From: Betaproteobacteria bacterium
GTDB taxonomy: Bacteria > Pseudomonadota > Gammaproteobacteria > Burkholderiales > SG8-41
Length of the DNA stretch: 14,035 bases
Assembly (NCBI GenBank): GCA_016177355.1
Contig: JACOVL010000037.1
Span: forward strand, 1-14,035
Reading direction: 5' to 3'
The notes beneath the pieces are model-generated. The model was given only the letters and a program-made list of their open reading frames with translations. It was not told the origin of the DNA and did not search any database. Below are positions 5,020-12,051 of this stretch, piece by piece; the stretch's first letter is position 1, and each line of letters begins with the position of its first letter. The translations under genes and the position numbers were made by a program.

Positions 5020-6429
5020 ATGAATCAACCGCTCACGCTGTTCGAAAAGATCTGGACGAGTCACGTCATCCTCGAGGAGGAGGGCGAAGCGCTGGTGCGC
5101 GTGGACCTCGCGCTGATCCACGAAGGATCGTTCCATGCGTTCCGCGTGCTCGATGAGGCGAAGCGCCCGGTGGCGCGGCCGATGCAGGTCTATGCGTTCG
5201 CCGATCACTACGTGCCGAGCACCGGCCGCGACCGGGGCGCCGCCGGCGTCGCCGACGCCGGGCTGCGCGAGATGCTGGCGCTGCTCGAGAAGAACACCGC
5301 GCGCTTCGACATCAAGCTGTTCGGTCTCAACGACGAGCACCAGGGGATCCTGCACGTCGTGCCGCCCGAGCTCGGCATGACGCAGCCGGGCCTGATCGTC
5401 GCCGGCCAGGATTCCCACAGCTGCACCCACGGCGCGCTCGGGGCCTGGGCGCTCGGCATGGGCGCGTCCGAGATGACGCACGTGCTGGCGACGCAGGCGG
5501 CGTGGTTGCGCAAGCCGGGAACGATGCGCATCGCGCTCGACGGCGCGCCGACCGCCGGCGTGACGCCCAAGGACATCATCCTCGCCGTGATCGCGAAGAT
5601 CGGCGCGGCCGGGGCGAACGAGCACGTGATCGAGTACGCCGGCAGCACCGTCGCGGCGCTGTCGATGGAAGCGCGCATGACGGTGTGCAACATGTCGGTC
5701 GAGGCCGGCGCGCGCTCCGGGCTGGTCGCGCCCGACGACACGACGTACGCGTATCTCGAAGGCAAGCAGTACGCGCCGCGCGGCGCCGCGTGGCAGGAGG
5801 CGCTCGCTTACTGGAAGACGCTGCCGACCGACCCCGGCGCGCGCTACGACCGCGAAGTGAAGATCGACGTGGCGCAGCTCTCGCCCATGGTCACCTGGGG
5901 CATCAGCCCCGAGCACGCCGCGCCCGTCACCGGAACGGCGCCGGACCCGGATGCCGCCCCCGATGCCAACAAGCGCGCCGAGACGCAGACGGCGCTCGAA
6001 TACATGGGGCTCGCGCCCGGCGCTTCCCTTTTGGGCATCCCGGTGGATCACGTGTTCATCGGCTCCTGCACCAACGGCCGCATCGAGGACCTGCGCGAGG
6101 CGGCCGAGGTGGCGCGGCGCGGCCGCGCCGTGGTGCCGGCGTGGGTGGTACCCGGCTCGGCGGGCGTGAAGCGCCAGGCGGAAAAGGAGGGGCTGGCCGA
6201 CGTCTTCCGCAAGGCCGGTTTCGAATGGCGCGACCCCGGCTGCTCGATGTGCTCGGCCTACAACGGCGACGAGTTGCAGCCCGGCCAGCGCTGCGCTTCC
6301 ACCACCAACCGCAATTTCCGCGGGCGCCAGGGACGCGGGGTGAGGACCCACCTGATGAGCCCGGCGATGGCCGCCGCCGCCGCCATCACCGGCCGGCTCA
6401 CCGACGTGCGCGAGTTCATGAAAGCGTGA
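5020..6429 (+). CDS. LeuC-like hydro-lyase large subunit (isopropylmalate dehydratase family)
   Basis: This 469-residue protein is the large, iron-sulfur subunit of an aconitase-family dehydratase. The three 4Fe-4S ligands are present: Cys350 in GSCTNGRIEDL, and Cys408 and Cys411 in PGCSMC. GQRCASTTNRNFRGRQGRG follows; length and ligand spacing match E. coli LeuC (466 residues). Such enzymes isomerise or hydrate 2- and 3-alkylmalates through an enoic acid. The substrate-loop region reads GQDSHSCTHGALG rather than the usual GDSHTSTHGAFG, and leuA and leuB are absent. It may therefore be a paralogue for a substrate such as methylmalate/citraconate or dimethylmalate; this is inference. The ATG at 5020 has no strong ribosome site but matches the family N-terminus (LFEKIW.SHV). 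The small subunit is encoded downstream after a palindromic repeat. Confidence 0.88.
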   Translation: MNQPLTLFEKIWTSHVILEEEGEALVRVDLALIHEGSFHAFRVLDEAKRPVARPMQVYAFADHYVPSTGRDRGAAGVADAGLREMLALLEKNTARFDIKLFGLNDEHQGILHVVPPELGMTQPGLIVAGQDSHSCTHGALGAWALGMGASEMTHVLATQAAWLRKPGTMRIALDGAPTAGVTPKDIILAVIAKIGAAGANEHVIEYAGSTVAALSMEARMTVCNMSVEAGARSGLVAPDDTTYAYLEGKQYAPRGAAWQEALAYWKTLPTDPGARYDREVKIDVAQLSPMVTWGISPEHAAPVTGTAPDPDAAPDANKRAETQTALEYMGLAPGASLLGIPVDHVFIGSCTNGRIEDLREAAEVARRGRAVVPAWVVPGSAGVKRQAEKEGLADVFRKAGFEWRDPGCSMCSAYNGDELQPGQRCASTTNRNFRGRQGRGVRTHLMSPAMAAAAAITGRLTDVREFMKA

Positions 6430-6440
6430 GTAGTGAATTT

Positions 6441-6538
6441 AACCGCAGATAAACGCAGATTAACGCCGAGACAAATCTGAAACAATTCAAAAGATTATTC
6501 TTGAACTTATCCGTGTTCATCTGCGTTCATCGGCGGCT
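6441..6538. repeat. Palindromic intergenic repeat between leuC-like and leuD-like genes
   Basis: The left arm (6441-6470, AACCGCAGATAAACGCAGAT...) pairs with the right arm (6506-6538, ...TTCATCTGCGTTCATCGGCGG) at roughly 24 of 30 positions around an AT-rich centre. The left arm also holds a CGCAGATNAA direct repeat of period ten. CGCAGATGAACGCAGAT-type palindromes are, as I recall, common intergenic repeats in many bacterial genomes. It would form a long hairpin in the leuCD mRNA. Confidence 0.75.
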
Positions 6539-6552
6539 CATATAACGTTCTT

Positions 6553-7170
6553 ATGGAAGCTTTCACGAAACTCACGGCCATCGCCGCTCCGATCGACGAG
6601 ATCAACGTCGACACCAACCAGCTGAGTCCCTCGCGCTTCTCCAAGACGCCGCGCGGGCCGGCCTACGCGAACATCCTGCTGCACGACGCGCGCTTCAACG
6701 CGGACGGCTCCGAGAAGGACTACGTGTTGAACCGCGGGCCGTTCCGCAAGGCGGCGATACTGGTCACCGGCCGCAACTTCGGCTGCGGCTCCTCGCGCGA
6801 GGGCGCGGTCTACGGCCTCCACGAGTTCGGCGTGCGCTGCGTGATCGCGCCGAGCTTCGGCGAGATCTTCCTCAACAACTGCTACAAGAACGGGCTGCTG
6901 CCGGTGACGCTGCCCGAGGACGCGGCGGCGGACATCCGCCGCCAGTTGCGCGAGCGGCCCGGGGCGCAGGTCACCGTGGATCTGCCGCAGCAGACCGTGA
7001 CCGACCCCGGGGGGAAGCTCCACCGCTTCGAGATCAAGCCGGTGCGCAAGCGCTGCCTGGTCGAGGGGCTCGACGACATCTCGCGCACGCTCCAGTACCA
7101 GGAAGCCATCACGGCCTGCGAGGCGCGCGACCGTGCGTCCCGGCCGTGGCTGTGGTTCAACCGCGCGTAA
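6553..7170 (+). CDS. LeuD-like hydro-lyase small subunit
   Basis: This 205-residue protein is the swivelling small subunit partner of the LeuC-like protein. It shows INVDTNQLSPSRFSK (family NVDTDQIIP), ILVTGRNFGCGSSREGAV (the substrate-binding GRNFGCGSSRE motif) and APSFGEIFLNNCYKNGLLPV. Length fits LeuD (about 200 residues). Asn instead of Asp in NVDTN and the GAVYGL that follows SRE (HAPWAL in canonical LeuD) differ from the biosynthetic enzyme, again hinting at a different alkylmalate. The ATG at 6553 comes 14 bases after the palindromic repeat and has no ribosome site that I can see, so translation may depend on the hairpin or on coupling. The next gene starts 26 bases downstream. Confidence 0.88.
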   Translation: MEAFTKLTAIAAPIDEINVDTNQLSPSRFSKTPRGPAYANILLHDARFNADGSEKDYVLNRGPFRKAAILVTGRNFGCGSSREGAVYGLHEFGVRCVIAPSFGEIFLNNCYKNGLLPVTLPEDAAADIRRQLRERPGAQVTVDLPQQTVTDPGGKLHRFEIKPVRKRCLVEGLDDISRTLQYQEAITACEARDRASRPWLWFNRA

Positions 7171-7196
7171 GCGCCCGATTTCCCGGAGAATAAAAA

Positions 7197-7802
7197 ATGC
7201 TTGAAAAACATGCTGTTACGAATGTTCCTATCCACGACCTGCTGTCCCGGCGCTGGAGCTCGCGCGCTTTCGACGCCCAGCGCCCGGTCGGCCGCGAGCA
7301 GCTTGCGGTGCTGCTGGAGGCCGCGCGCTGGGCGCCGTCGTGCAACGGCGACGAGCCGTGGCGCTACCTGATCTGGGACCGGGGCCGGGACCTGGGAGGC
7401 TTCCAGAAGGCGTTCGATTGCCTGTCGGAGAACAATCGGAAGTGGGTCAAGAACGTGCCGCTGCTGATGCTCTCGTGCGCGGGCAGCGTGTTCGGCGCGA
7501 CCGGCAAGCCCAACCGCTGGACCCAGCACGACACCGGCGCGGCGAGCGTCTCCATGGCGCTGCAAGCCGTGGCGCTCGGGCTGATGGTGCACCAGATGGG
7601 CGGCTTCGACGCCGACAAGGCGCGCGCCGCGTTCGCGATCCCCGCCGAGTACACGCCGATGGCGATGATCGCCGTCGGCTACCAGACCACTCCGGATATC
7701 CTGGACGACGAAACGAAGGCAAAGGAGCTCAGGCCGCGCGCGCGCAAGCCCGTGGCCGAGTGCTTTTTCGAAGGCGGCTGGGGGAATCCCGTCAGGATCT
7801 GA
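7197..7802 (+). CDS. Nitroreductase family flavoprotein
   Basis: This 201-residue protein has the nitroreductase fold signature: LLSRRWSSRAFDAQRPV with the FMN-phosphate-binding Arg-Ser region, LLEAARWAPSCNGDEPWRYL, HDTGAASVSMALQAVALGL, and a C-terminal PVAECFFEGGWG. Such enzymes bind FMN and reduce nitro groups, quinones or enals with NAD(P)H; the true substrate cannot be predicted. It starts at ATG 7197 with a CGGAGA ribosome site, 26 bases after the leuD-like gene, and is probably in the same operon. Its last 11 bases overlap the end of the convergent amidase gene. Confidence 0.88.
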   Translation: MLEKHAVTNVPIHDLLSRRWSSRAFDAQRPVGREQLAVLLEAARWAPSCNGDEPWRYLIWDRGRDLGGFQKAFDCLSENNRKWVKNVPLLMLSCAGSVFGATGKPNRWTQHDTGAASVSMALQAVALGLMVHQMGGFDADKARAAFAIPAEYTPMAMIAVGYQTTPDILDDETKAKELRPRARKPVAECFFEGGWGNPVRI

Positions 7803-8604
7803 CGCCGGGCGCCGCCGGCCGCTCGAACTCCCGGTCGTGCTCGAGCGAGGGGATCATGCCGCGCACGCGGCCGACCGCCGCGGGATCGAGGTCCGCGTAG
7901 ACGATGCCGGGCGCCTCGCCCCCGTCGGCGAGCACCTCGCCCCAGGGATCCACCACCAGCGTATGGCCGTAGGTCGAGCGGTTGCCGGGATGCTCGCCGC
8001 ACATCGCCGGCGCCAGCACGTAGCAGCCGTTCTCGATCGCGCGCGCCTTGACGAGCGTGTGCCAGTGCACGCTTCCGGTCTGGCGCTGGAACGAGGAGGG
8101 GATGGTGAGGTAGATCGCGCCCGCCTGGGCGAGCGCGCGGTAGAGGCCGGGGAAGCGCAGGTCGTAGCAGACGGTCAGCCCGGCCCTTCCCCAGGGCGTC
8201 TCGGCGATCACCGCCCGGCCGCCGGCGCGGTAAGTCGAGGACTCCTTGATGACGAGGCCGCTCGGCAGCGTCGCGTCGAACATGTGGATCTTGTCGTAGC
8301 TCGCGGCGACGGCGCCGTCGGCGGCAATCAGGTACGAGCGGTTGGCGATGCGGCCGTCGTCGGTCTTCACCGTGAGCGATCCCGCGAGCAGCCACACGGA
8401 GAGCTCGCGCGCGAGCCGTTGCAGCTCCGGCAGCGCCGGCGCGCCATCCGCCTCGAGCGCGCGCTCGCGCATCACGCGCCCGCTGCCGTCCATCATCAGC
8501 ACGTATTCGGGCGCGAGCACCCAGCGCGCGCCGTTGGCGGCGGCCTCGCGCGCCATCGCGCGCACGGCGTCGAGGTTGGCGGCGAGGTCGTTGCCCGTCT
8601 GCAT
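7792..8604 (-). CDS. Carbon-nitrogen hydrolase (nitrilase superfamily, Nit-type amidase)
   Basis: The Glu-Lys-Cys triad of the superfamily is clear: Glu33 in LAPEYVL, Lys105 in YDKIHMFD, and Cys146 in TVCYDLRFPGLY. Nit-type members hydrolyse omega-amides such as deaminated glutathione or alpha-ketoglutaramate, and this one resembles that group (GRIANRSYLI, YDKIHMFDA). With the ATG at 8604 it has 270 residues, but the first beta strand of the fold is then missing. The codons just upstream, in frame, read EEKFRVACLQ, exactly the expected N-terminus. No ATG, GTG or TTG lies upstream in that frame back into the preceding gene. The real start is probably a rare codon about 27-36 bases upstream, or there is an error or mutation. 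It shares the strand with the VOC gene and may be cotranscribed. Confidence 0.85.
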   Translation of the reverse strand: MQTGNDLAANLDAVRAMAREAAANGARWVLAPEYVLMMDGSGRVMRERALEADGAPALPELQRLARELSVWLLAGSLTVKTDDGRIANRSYLIAADGAVAASYDKIHMFDATLPSGLVIKESSTYRAGGRAVIAETPWGRAGLTVCYDLRFPGLYRALAQAGAIYLTIPSSFQRQTGSVHWHTLVKARAIENGCYVLAPAMCGEHPGNRSTYGHTLVVDPWGEVLADGGEAPGIVYADLDPAAVGRVRGMIPSLEHDREFERPAAPGVRS

Positions 8605-8639
8605 CTGCAGGCAGGCGACGCGAAATTTTTCTTCTACCG

Positions 8640-9074
8640 TTACCGTATGCTCGCTTCGGCGGTGGTGCCGAGCGCGACCGCGTCGGGTACGACCTCGTCC
8701 AGGAAGTTGAACTCGAGCTTGGTGCCGACCGGGTCGTAGAGGAACACCTGGTAGCCCGCGTTCTGGATGTTCTGCTCCTCGAACCCGATGCCGAGCTTCT
8801 TCAGGCGCTTGCGGAAATCCGCGGCGCCCGAGGCCTTGAACGCGATATGGTCCACGCTGCCGCTGTGCTGGTCCTTGACGATCGAGCCCTCCGGGTAGCG
8901 CGCCCCGACGTGGATGATGGGGTCGTCGCCGTCGTAGAGCCAGATGCCGCCGAATTTGAAGTTGGGCCGGTAGCCTTTCTTCAGCCCCAGCACGTCGCCG
9001 TAGAACTTCTCGATCGCCGGCAGGCCGCTCTCGGAGCAGCGGATGTTCAGGTGCAGAAAACCCTCGAATTTCAT
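8640..9074 (-). CDS. Glyoxalase/VOC superfamily protein
   Basis: This 144-residue protein has the paired beta-alpha-beta-beta-beta modules of the vicinal oxygen chelate fold. Candidate metal ligands are His8 (LHLNIRC), His55 (IIHVGA), His76 (DHIAFKA) and Glu121 (KLEFNFLD). EKFYGDVLGL and LYDPVGTKLEF are typical VOC motifs. Members are lyases, dioxygenases or resistance proteins acting on small molecules; the substrate here is unknown. The ATG at 9074 is chosen over the one at 9113 because CAGGAG lies six bases upstream (9081-9086 on the plus strand) and similarity begins there. It lies between the HemD-like and amidase genes on the same strand. It ends in a ~17-residue tail (VPDAVALGTTAEASIR) outside the fold. 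Confidence 0.85.
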   Translation of the reverse strand: MKFEGFLHLNIRCSESGLPAIEKFYGDVLGLKKGYRPNFKFGGIWLYDGDDPIIHVGARYPEGSIVKDQHSGSVDHIAFKASGAADFRKRLKKLGIGFEEQNIQNAGYQVFLYDPVGTKLEFNFLDEVVPDAVALGTTAEASIR

Positions 9075-9141
9075 GGCGCTCTCCTGTGGCCGTTCAAGGC
9101 CCGTAGACGCCAAAATGCTAGCACAACGGCCGTATCCTGCG

Positions 9142-9942
9142 TTACCGGGACAGCGCCGCGTCGAGCGCGGACATCAGCGGGCCGAGCTTGGGCGGGCTCG
9201 CTTCGAGACCGACGCCGACGCCGAATTTCTGCAGCGCTTCGGTGGATACCGGGCCGATCGATGCGACCAGCGTGCGGTTGAGGGCGGCGCGCAGCGCATC
9301 CGTGCGGCCGAGCTTTTCAGCGACCTCGAACAGGTTGTAGACCTGCGCCGCATTGGTCACCGTCACCGCGTCAACCTGTCGGCGTTCCAGCGCGTCCATG
9401 AGATCGATCAGCGGCCGGGTATCGGGCGGCAACGACCAGCGGTAGGTCGTGATCTCGATCACTTGCGCGCCCCGCGCCTTGAGCGCTTCTTCCAGCTCGA
9501 TGTTGGATATGCCGTAGCGCTGGACGGTCACTCTTTTGCCGTTGAGCTGCACCGCCTGCAATGCTTCCAGAACTTCCGTCGTGGTGAAAGGCTCTTTCGC
9601 GCTGATGTCGAGGCGCACGCCGCGCGAGCGCAACGCCGCCGTCGGCTTGGGACCCCGGACCACGACCGTCGTTTGCGCCAGAAGCGCGAGCAGCGTCTCG
9701 GTCAGTCCCAGCGCGTCGGTAGTCTTGAACAATGCGTTGGTGCCGACGCCGGTCTGAAAAATCATCAGGTCGGCCGGGCGCGTCTTGAGCTCGCTGATGA
9801 GCGCCGAGATAAAAGCGGGATCCACGTCGGGTATCTCCGCCAGCGCCGGCGCGTGGAACGGCCGGCCGCCGTGCTTCGCAACGAGCTCGCCGAGTTGCCG
9901 GCCGAGCCGGCTCTCCAGGATGGCTACGGTTTTAGCCTGCAT
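9142..9942 (-). CDS. Uroporphyrinogen-III synthase-like protein (HemD family)
   Basis: This 266-residue protein has the two-lobed HEM4 architecture: an N-terminal TVAILESRLGRQLGELVAKH, a first-lobe ADLMIFQTGVGTNAL, the linker VVVRGPKPTAALRSRGV, then QRYGISNIEL and VTVTNAAQVYNLFEVA, and finally VASIGPVSTEAL. Uroporphyrinogen-III synthase closes the linear tetrapyrrole hydroxymethylbilane for haem and sirohaem synthesis. The protein stands alone, without hemC or hemX, so it may be a second copy or a HemD-like regulator. The ATG at 9942 (MQAKTVAILES) fits the family start; the longer frame to 10026 adds a basic, non-homologous tail and would leave almost no space from the divergent aminotransferase gene. 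It faces that gene across 92 bases. Confidence 0.82.
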   Translation of the reverse strand: MQAKTVAILESRLGRQLGELVAKHGGRPFHAPALAEIPDVDPAFISALISELKTRPADLMIFQTGVGTNALFKTTDALGLTETLLALLAQTTVVVRGPKPTAALRSRGVRLDISAKEPFTTTEVLEALQAVQLNGKRVTVQRYGISNIELEEALKARGAQVIEITTYRWSLPPDTRPLIDLMDALERRQVDAVTVTNAAQVYNLFEVAEKLGRTDALRAALNRTLVASIGPVSTEALQKFGVGVGLEASPPKLGPLMSALDAALSR

Positions 9943-10034
9943 GCGCTGTGGTATTTCCGTAGCAAAGTTTACGCCATGCCGGCAACCCCGGGCCCGATTG
10001 TTTTTCCGGCGACGGAGGCGCAGCATCCGGTGTA

Positions 10035-11213
10035 ATGGACGATACCGGGAAAGCCGTGCGGCTCGCGCGGAGGATGGCGGATATCGAGCCGTTCCACGTG
10101 ATGGCGCTGCTCGCGCGGGCGAGAGAGCTGGAAGCGCAGGGCCGCTCCATCATCCACATGGAGATCGGCGAGCCCGATTTCCCGACGCCGGAGCCGATAC
10201 TCCGCGCGGGCATCCGGGCGCTCGAAAAGGGCGAGCTCTACTACACGCCGGCGACCGGCTTGCCGGCGCTGCGCGAGGCGATATCCCGATTCTACCGCTT
10301 GCGCTACGGCGTCGAGGTTCCCGCTTCCCGCATCCTCGTTACCACCGGCGCGTCCGGCGCGCTGCTGCTCGCCTGCGCGGCGCTCGTCAACCCGGGCGAC
10401 GAAGTATTGATCGCCGACCCCGGCTATCCCTGCAATCGCAATTTCGTGCGCGCGATGGAAGGGGTGGCGCGCGCCGTGGCGGTGCATGCAGCCGACGATT
10501 ACCAGCTCGCGCCCGGACATCTCGGGCGCAACTGGGGCGGCCGTACCGTCGCGGCGATCGTCGCTTCGCCCTCGAACCCCACCGGCACGCTGGTTTCGAG
10601 CGAGCGGCTGTCGGCGATGGCTGAATTCGCGCGCGAGCGCGGCGGCGCGCTGATCGTGGACGAGATCTACCACGGCCTGGTCTACGAGGGCGACTACACG
10701 ACGGCGCTCGCGTTCTCTGAAAATTCTTTCATCATCAACAGCTTCTCGAAGTATTTCCAGATGACGGGCTGGCGGCTGGGATGGCTGGTGGCGCCGCAGC
10801 ACTACGTCCCGGAAATCGACAAGCTCGCGCAGAACCTCTATCTCGCCGCGCCCACGCCGGCGCAGTACGCCGCGCTCGCCGCGTTCGAGCCGGAAACGCT
10901 CGCGATACTGGAGAAACGCAGACAGGAATTCCAGGCGCGCCGCGATTACCTGGTGCCCGGGTTGCGCGAGCTCGGCTTCGAGGTCCCGGTCATGCCGCAG
11001 GGCGCGTTCTATATCTACGCCGGCTGCGGGAATCTCGCTCGCGACAGCTATGCCTTCGCGCGCGACCTGCTGGAGCAGGCCGGCGTCGCGATCACCCCGG
11101 GAGTAGATTTCGGCTCAAATGCTCCCGAGCGCCATGTGCGCTTCGCCTACACCAACTCGGTCGGGCGGCTGCAGGAAGGAGTGAGACGGATTTCACGTTT
11201 TCTTGGTCGCTGA
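10035..11213 (+). CDS. Pyridoxal-phosphate aminotransferase, class I/II fold
   Basis: This 392-residue protein is a complete fold-type I aminotransferase. It has IHMEIGEPDFPTP at the N-terminus, YTPATGLPALREAIS, the cofactor residues Asn181-Pro182 (SPSNPTGT) and Asp209 to Tyr212 (IVDEIYHGL), the Schiff-base Lys239 in NSFSKYFQMTGWRLGW, Arg247, and the C-terminal carboxylate-binding Arg in ERHVRFAYT. It would transfer amino groups between an amino acid and a 2-oxo acid; alanine/aspartate-type specificity is likely but unproven. The ATG at 10035 has no close ribosome site (GGAGG lies 18 bases upstream). The alternative ATG at 10074 has GGAGG directly touching it, which is too close. It is divergent from the HemD-like gene. 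Confidence 0.92.
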   Translation: MDDTGKAVRLARRMADIEPFHVMALLARARELEAQGRSIIHMEIGEPDFPTPEPILRAGIRALEKGELYYTPATGLPALREAISRFYRLRYGVEVPASRILVTTGASGALLLACAALVNPGDEVLIADPGYPCNRNFVRAMEGVARAVAVHAADDYQLAPGHLGRNWGGRTVAAIVASPSNPTGTLVSSERLSAMAEFARERGGALIVDEIYHGLVYEGDYTTALAFSENSFIINSFSKYFQMTGWRLGWLVAPQHYVPEIDKLAQNLYLAAPTPAQYAALAAFEPETLAILEKRRQEFQARRDYLVPGLRELGFEVPVMPQGAFYIYAGCGNLARDSYAFARDLLEQAGVAITPGVDFGSNAPERHVRFAYTNSVGRLQEGVRRISRFLGR

Positions 11214-11261
11214 GCCCGTTTGCGGCCGATACAGGGGTCAACGCATCGCTGCCGCCGGCGT

Positions 11262-11267
11262 TAGAAT
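11262..11267 (+). promoter_or_regulatory. Candidate -10 element upstream of the charged coiled-coil gene
   Basis: TAGAAT lies 49 bases before the ATG at 11317, in a short gap after the aminotransferase gene. A good -35 partner is not apparent (CAACGC at the right distance), so the call rests on the -10 only. A similar TTAGAATAACG string precedes the phosphatase gene at 11979-11989. Confidence 0.3.
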
Positions 11268-11301
11268 AAGGCGGCACCGTCCATGAGGCCGTCATAAGCA
11301 C

Positions 11302-11308
11302 AAGGAGG
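11302..11308 (+). promoter_or_regulatory. Strong ribosome binding site of the coiled-coil protein gene
   Basis: AAGGAGG lies eight bases before the ATG at 11317. It is one of the strongest ribosome sites in the window and suggests high expression of the exported protein. Confidence 0.75.
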
Positions 11309-11316
11309 AACGAGCC

Positions 11317-11919
11317 ATGAAGCGAATTTTCACCCTCGTAGCATTGAGTATTGCGCTGTTCAGCCTGCCCGCGCTGGCCCAGACCGACCTGGACAAGGCC
11401 CGCGGGCAGCTGAAGCAGGACCGGCAGGCGCTGGAGGCTGCGCGTAAATCGGGCGATCGGGCCGGGATCAGGGCGGCCGAAGACAAGGTGCAGGCCAGCC
11501 AGGCCGCGGCCGACCGCGCACGGATCCGGGCGGACCGCGAAAAAGCCAGGGCCGACCAGGCCGAACTGAAGAAGGACCAGGAACAACTCGCGAAAGACCG
11601 GAAGGCCCTGGAAGATGCGCGCAAGTCGGGCGATCCCGCCAGGATCAAGGCGGCGGAGGACAAGCTCAGGGCCGGTCGGAAGGAGATCAGGGGCGATCGC
11701 AGGCAGATCGAGACTGACCGCGAACGGCTGCAGCGGGACCGCGAGCGCGCACGAGATCACCGCGAAGACGCGCGCCGCGACGACCGGCGCGAGCACAGGT
11801 CGGACCGGCGCGATGACCGGCGCGACCGCCACGAGGGCCGCGATGACCGCCGCGGCAAGGGCAAGAGCGAGTGGGCGCACTCCGAGAAGAAGGGCCGGGG
11901 GCATAAAGACCGCGATTGA
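11317..11919 (+). CDS. Exported, highly charged coiled-coil protein with internal duplication
   Basis: I do not recognise a named family. The 200-residue protein has a signal peptide (KRIFTLVALSIALFSLPALA, cleavage near ALAQ, residue 22), so it is periplasmic or secreted. Residues ~23-135 are Lys/Arg/Asp/Glu/Ala/Gln-rich helix expected to form coiled coil. They contain two related units: QLKQDRQALEAARKSGDRAG with IRAAEDKVQAS, and QLAKDRKALEDARKSGDPAR with IKAAEDKLRAG, a period of about 59 residues. Residues ~140-200 are a polyampholyte tail dominated by Arg, Asp and His (RRDDRREHRSDRRDDRR). There is no Cys. It has its own ribosome site and terminator, so it is probably a single-gene transcript. 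Envelope stress, metal or polyanion binding are possible roles; none is shown. Confidence 0.8.
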   Translation: MKRIFTLVALSIALFSLPALAQTDLDKARGQLKQDRQALEAARKSGDRAGIRAAEDKVQASQAAADRARIRADREKARADQAELKKDQEQLAKDRKALEDARKSGDPARIKAAEDKLRAGRKEIRGDRRQIETDRERLQRDRERARDHREDARRDDRREHRSDRRDDRRDRHEGRDDRRGKGKSEWAHSEKKGRGHKDRD

Positions 11920-11935
11920 TCCCCGCGCAATGCAA

Positions 11936-11970
11936 AACAGCCGTCCGGATTCCGGGCGGCCGTTTTTTTG
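11936..11970 (+). terminator. Intrinsic terminator after the coiled-coil protein gene
   Basis: GCCGTCCGG (11940-11948) pairs with CCGGGCGGC (11952-11960, one G-T wobble) around loop ATT, followed by seven T at 11963-11969. The stem is strong and the T-run begins two bases after it. Confidence 0.88.
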
Positions 11971-11995
11971 CGAGGCAGTTAGAATAACGCTTTAT

Positions 11996-12050
11996 CAGCC
12001 ACGCCTCACCAGTCACGCCCCACCAGTCACGCCATTCGCCAGCCACGCGT
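11996..12050 (+). repeat. Short tandem repeat abutting the phosphatase start codon
   Basis: Four units beginning CAGYCACGC start at 11996, 12010, 12024 and 12040 (spacing 14, 14 and 16). The ATG at 12052 follows the last unit by two bases. No ribosome binding site is visible within it. Confidence 0.7.
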
Positions 12051-12051
12051 C

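Noticed and set aside
4987..6351. Long minus-strand frame opposite the leuC-like gene
   Set aside because: High-GC antisense shadow: His/Arg/Ala-rich translation without family motifs, while the plus frame has full LeuC motifs.
7792..7802. Overlap of nitroreductase and amidase 3' ends as a sign of misassembly
   Set aside because: Both proteins end naturally; an 11-base convergent overlap is common in compact genomes.
9075..9113. Longer start for the VOC gene at 9113
   Set aside because: The CAGGAG site is placed for the ATG at 9074, and the extra 13 residues are not part of the fold.
9943..10026. Longer start for the HemD-like gene at 10026
   Set aside because: It adds a basic tail without similarity and would come within nine bases of the divergent aminotransferase start.
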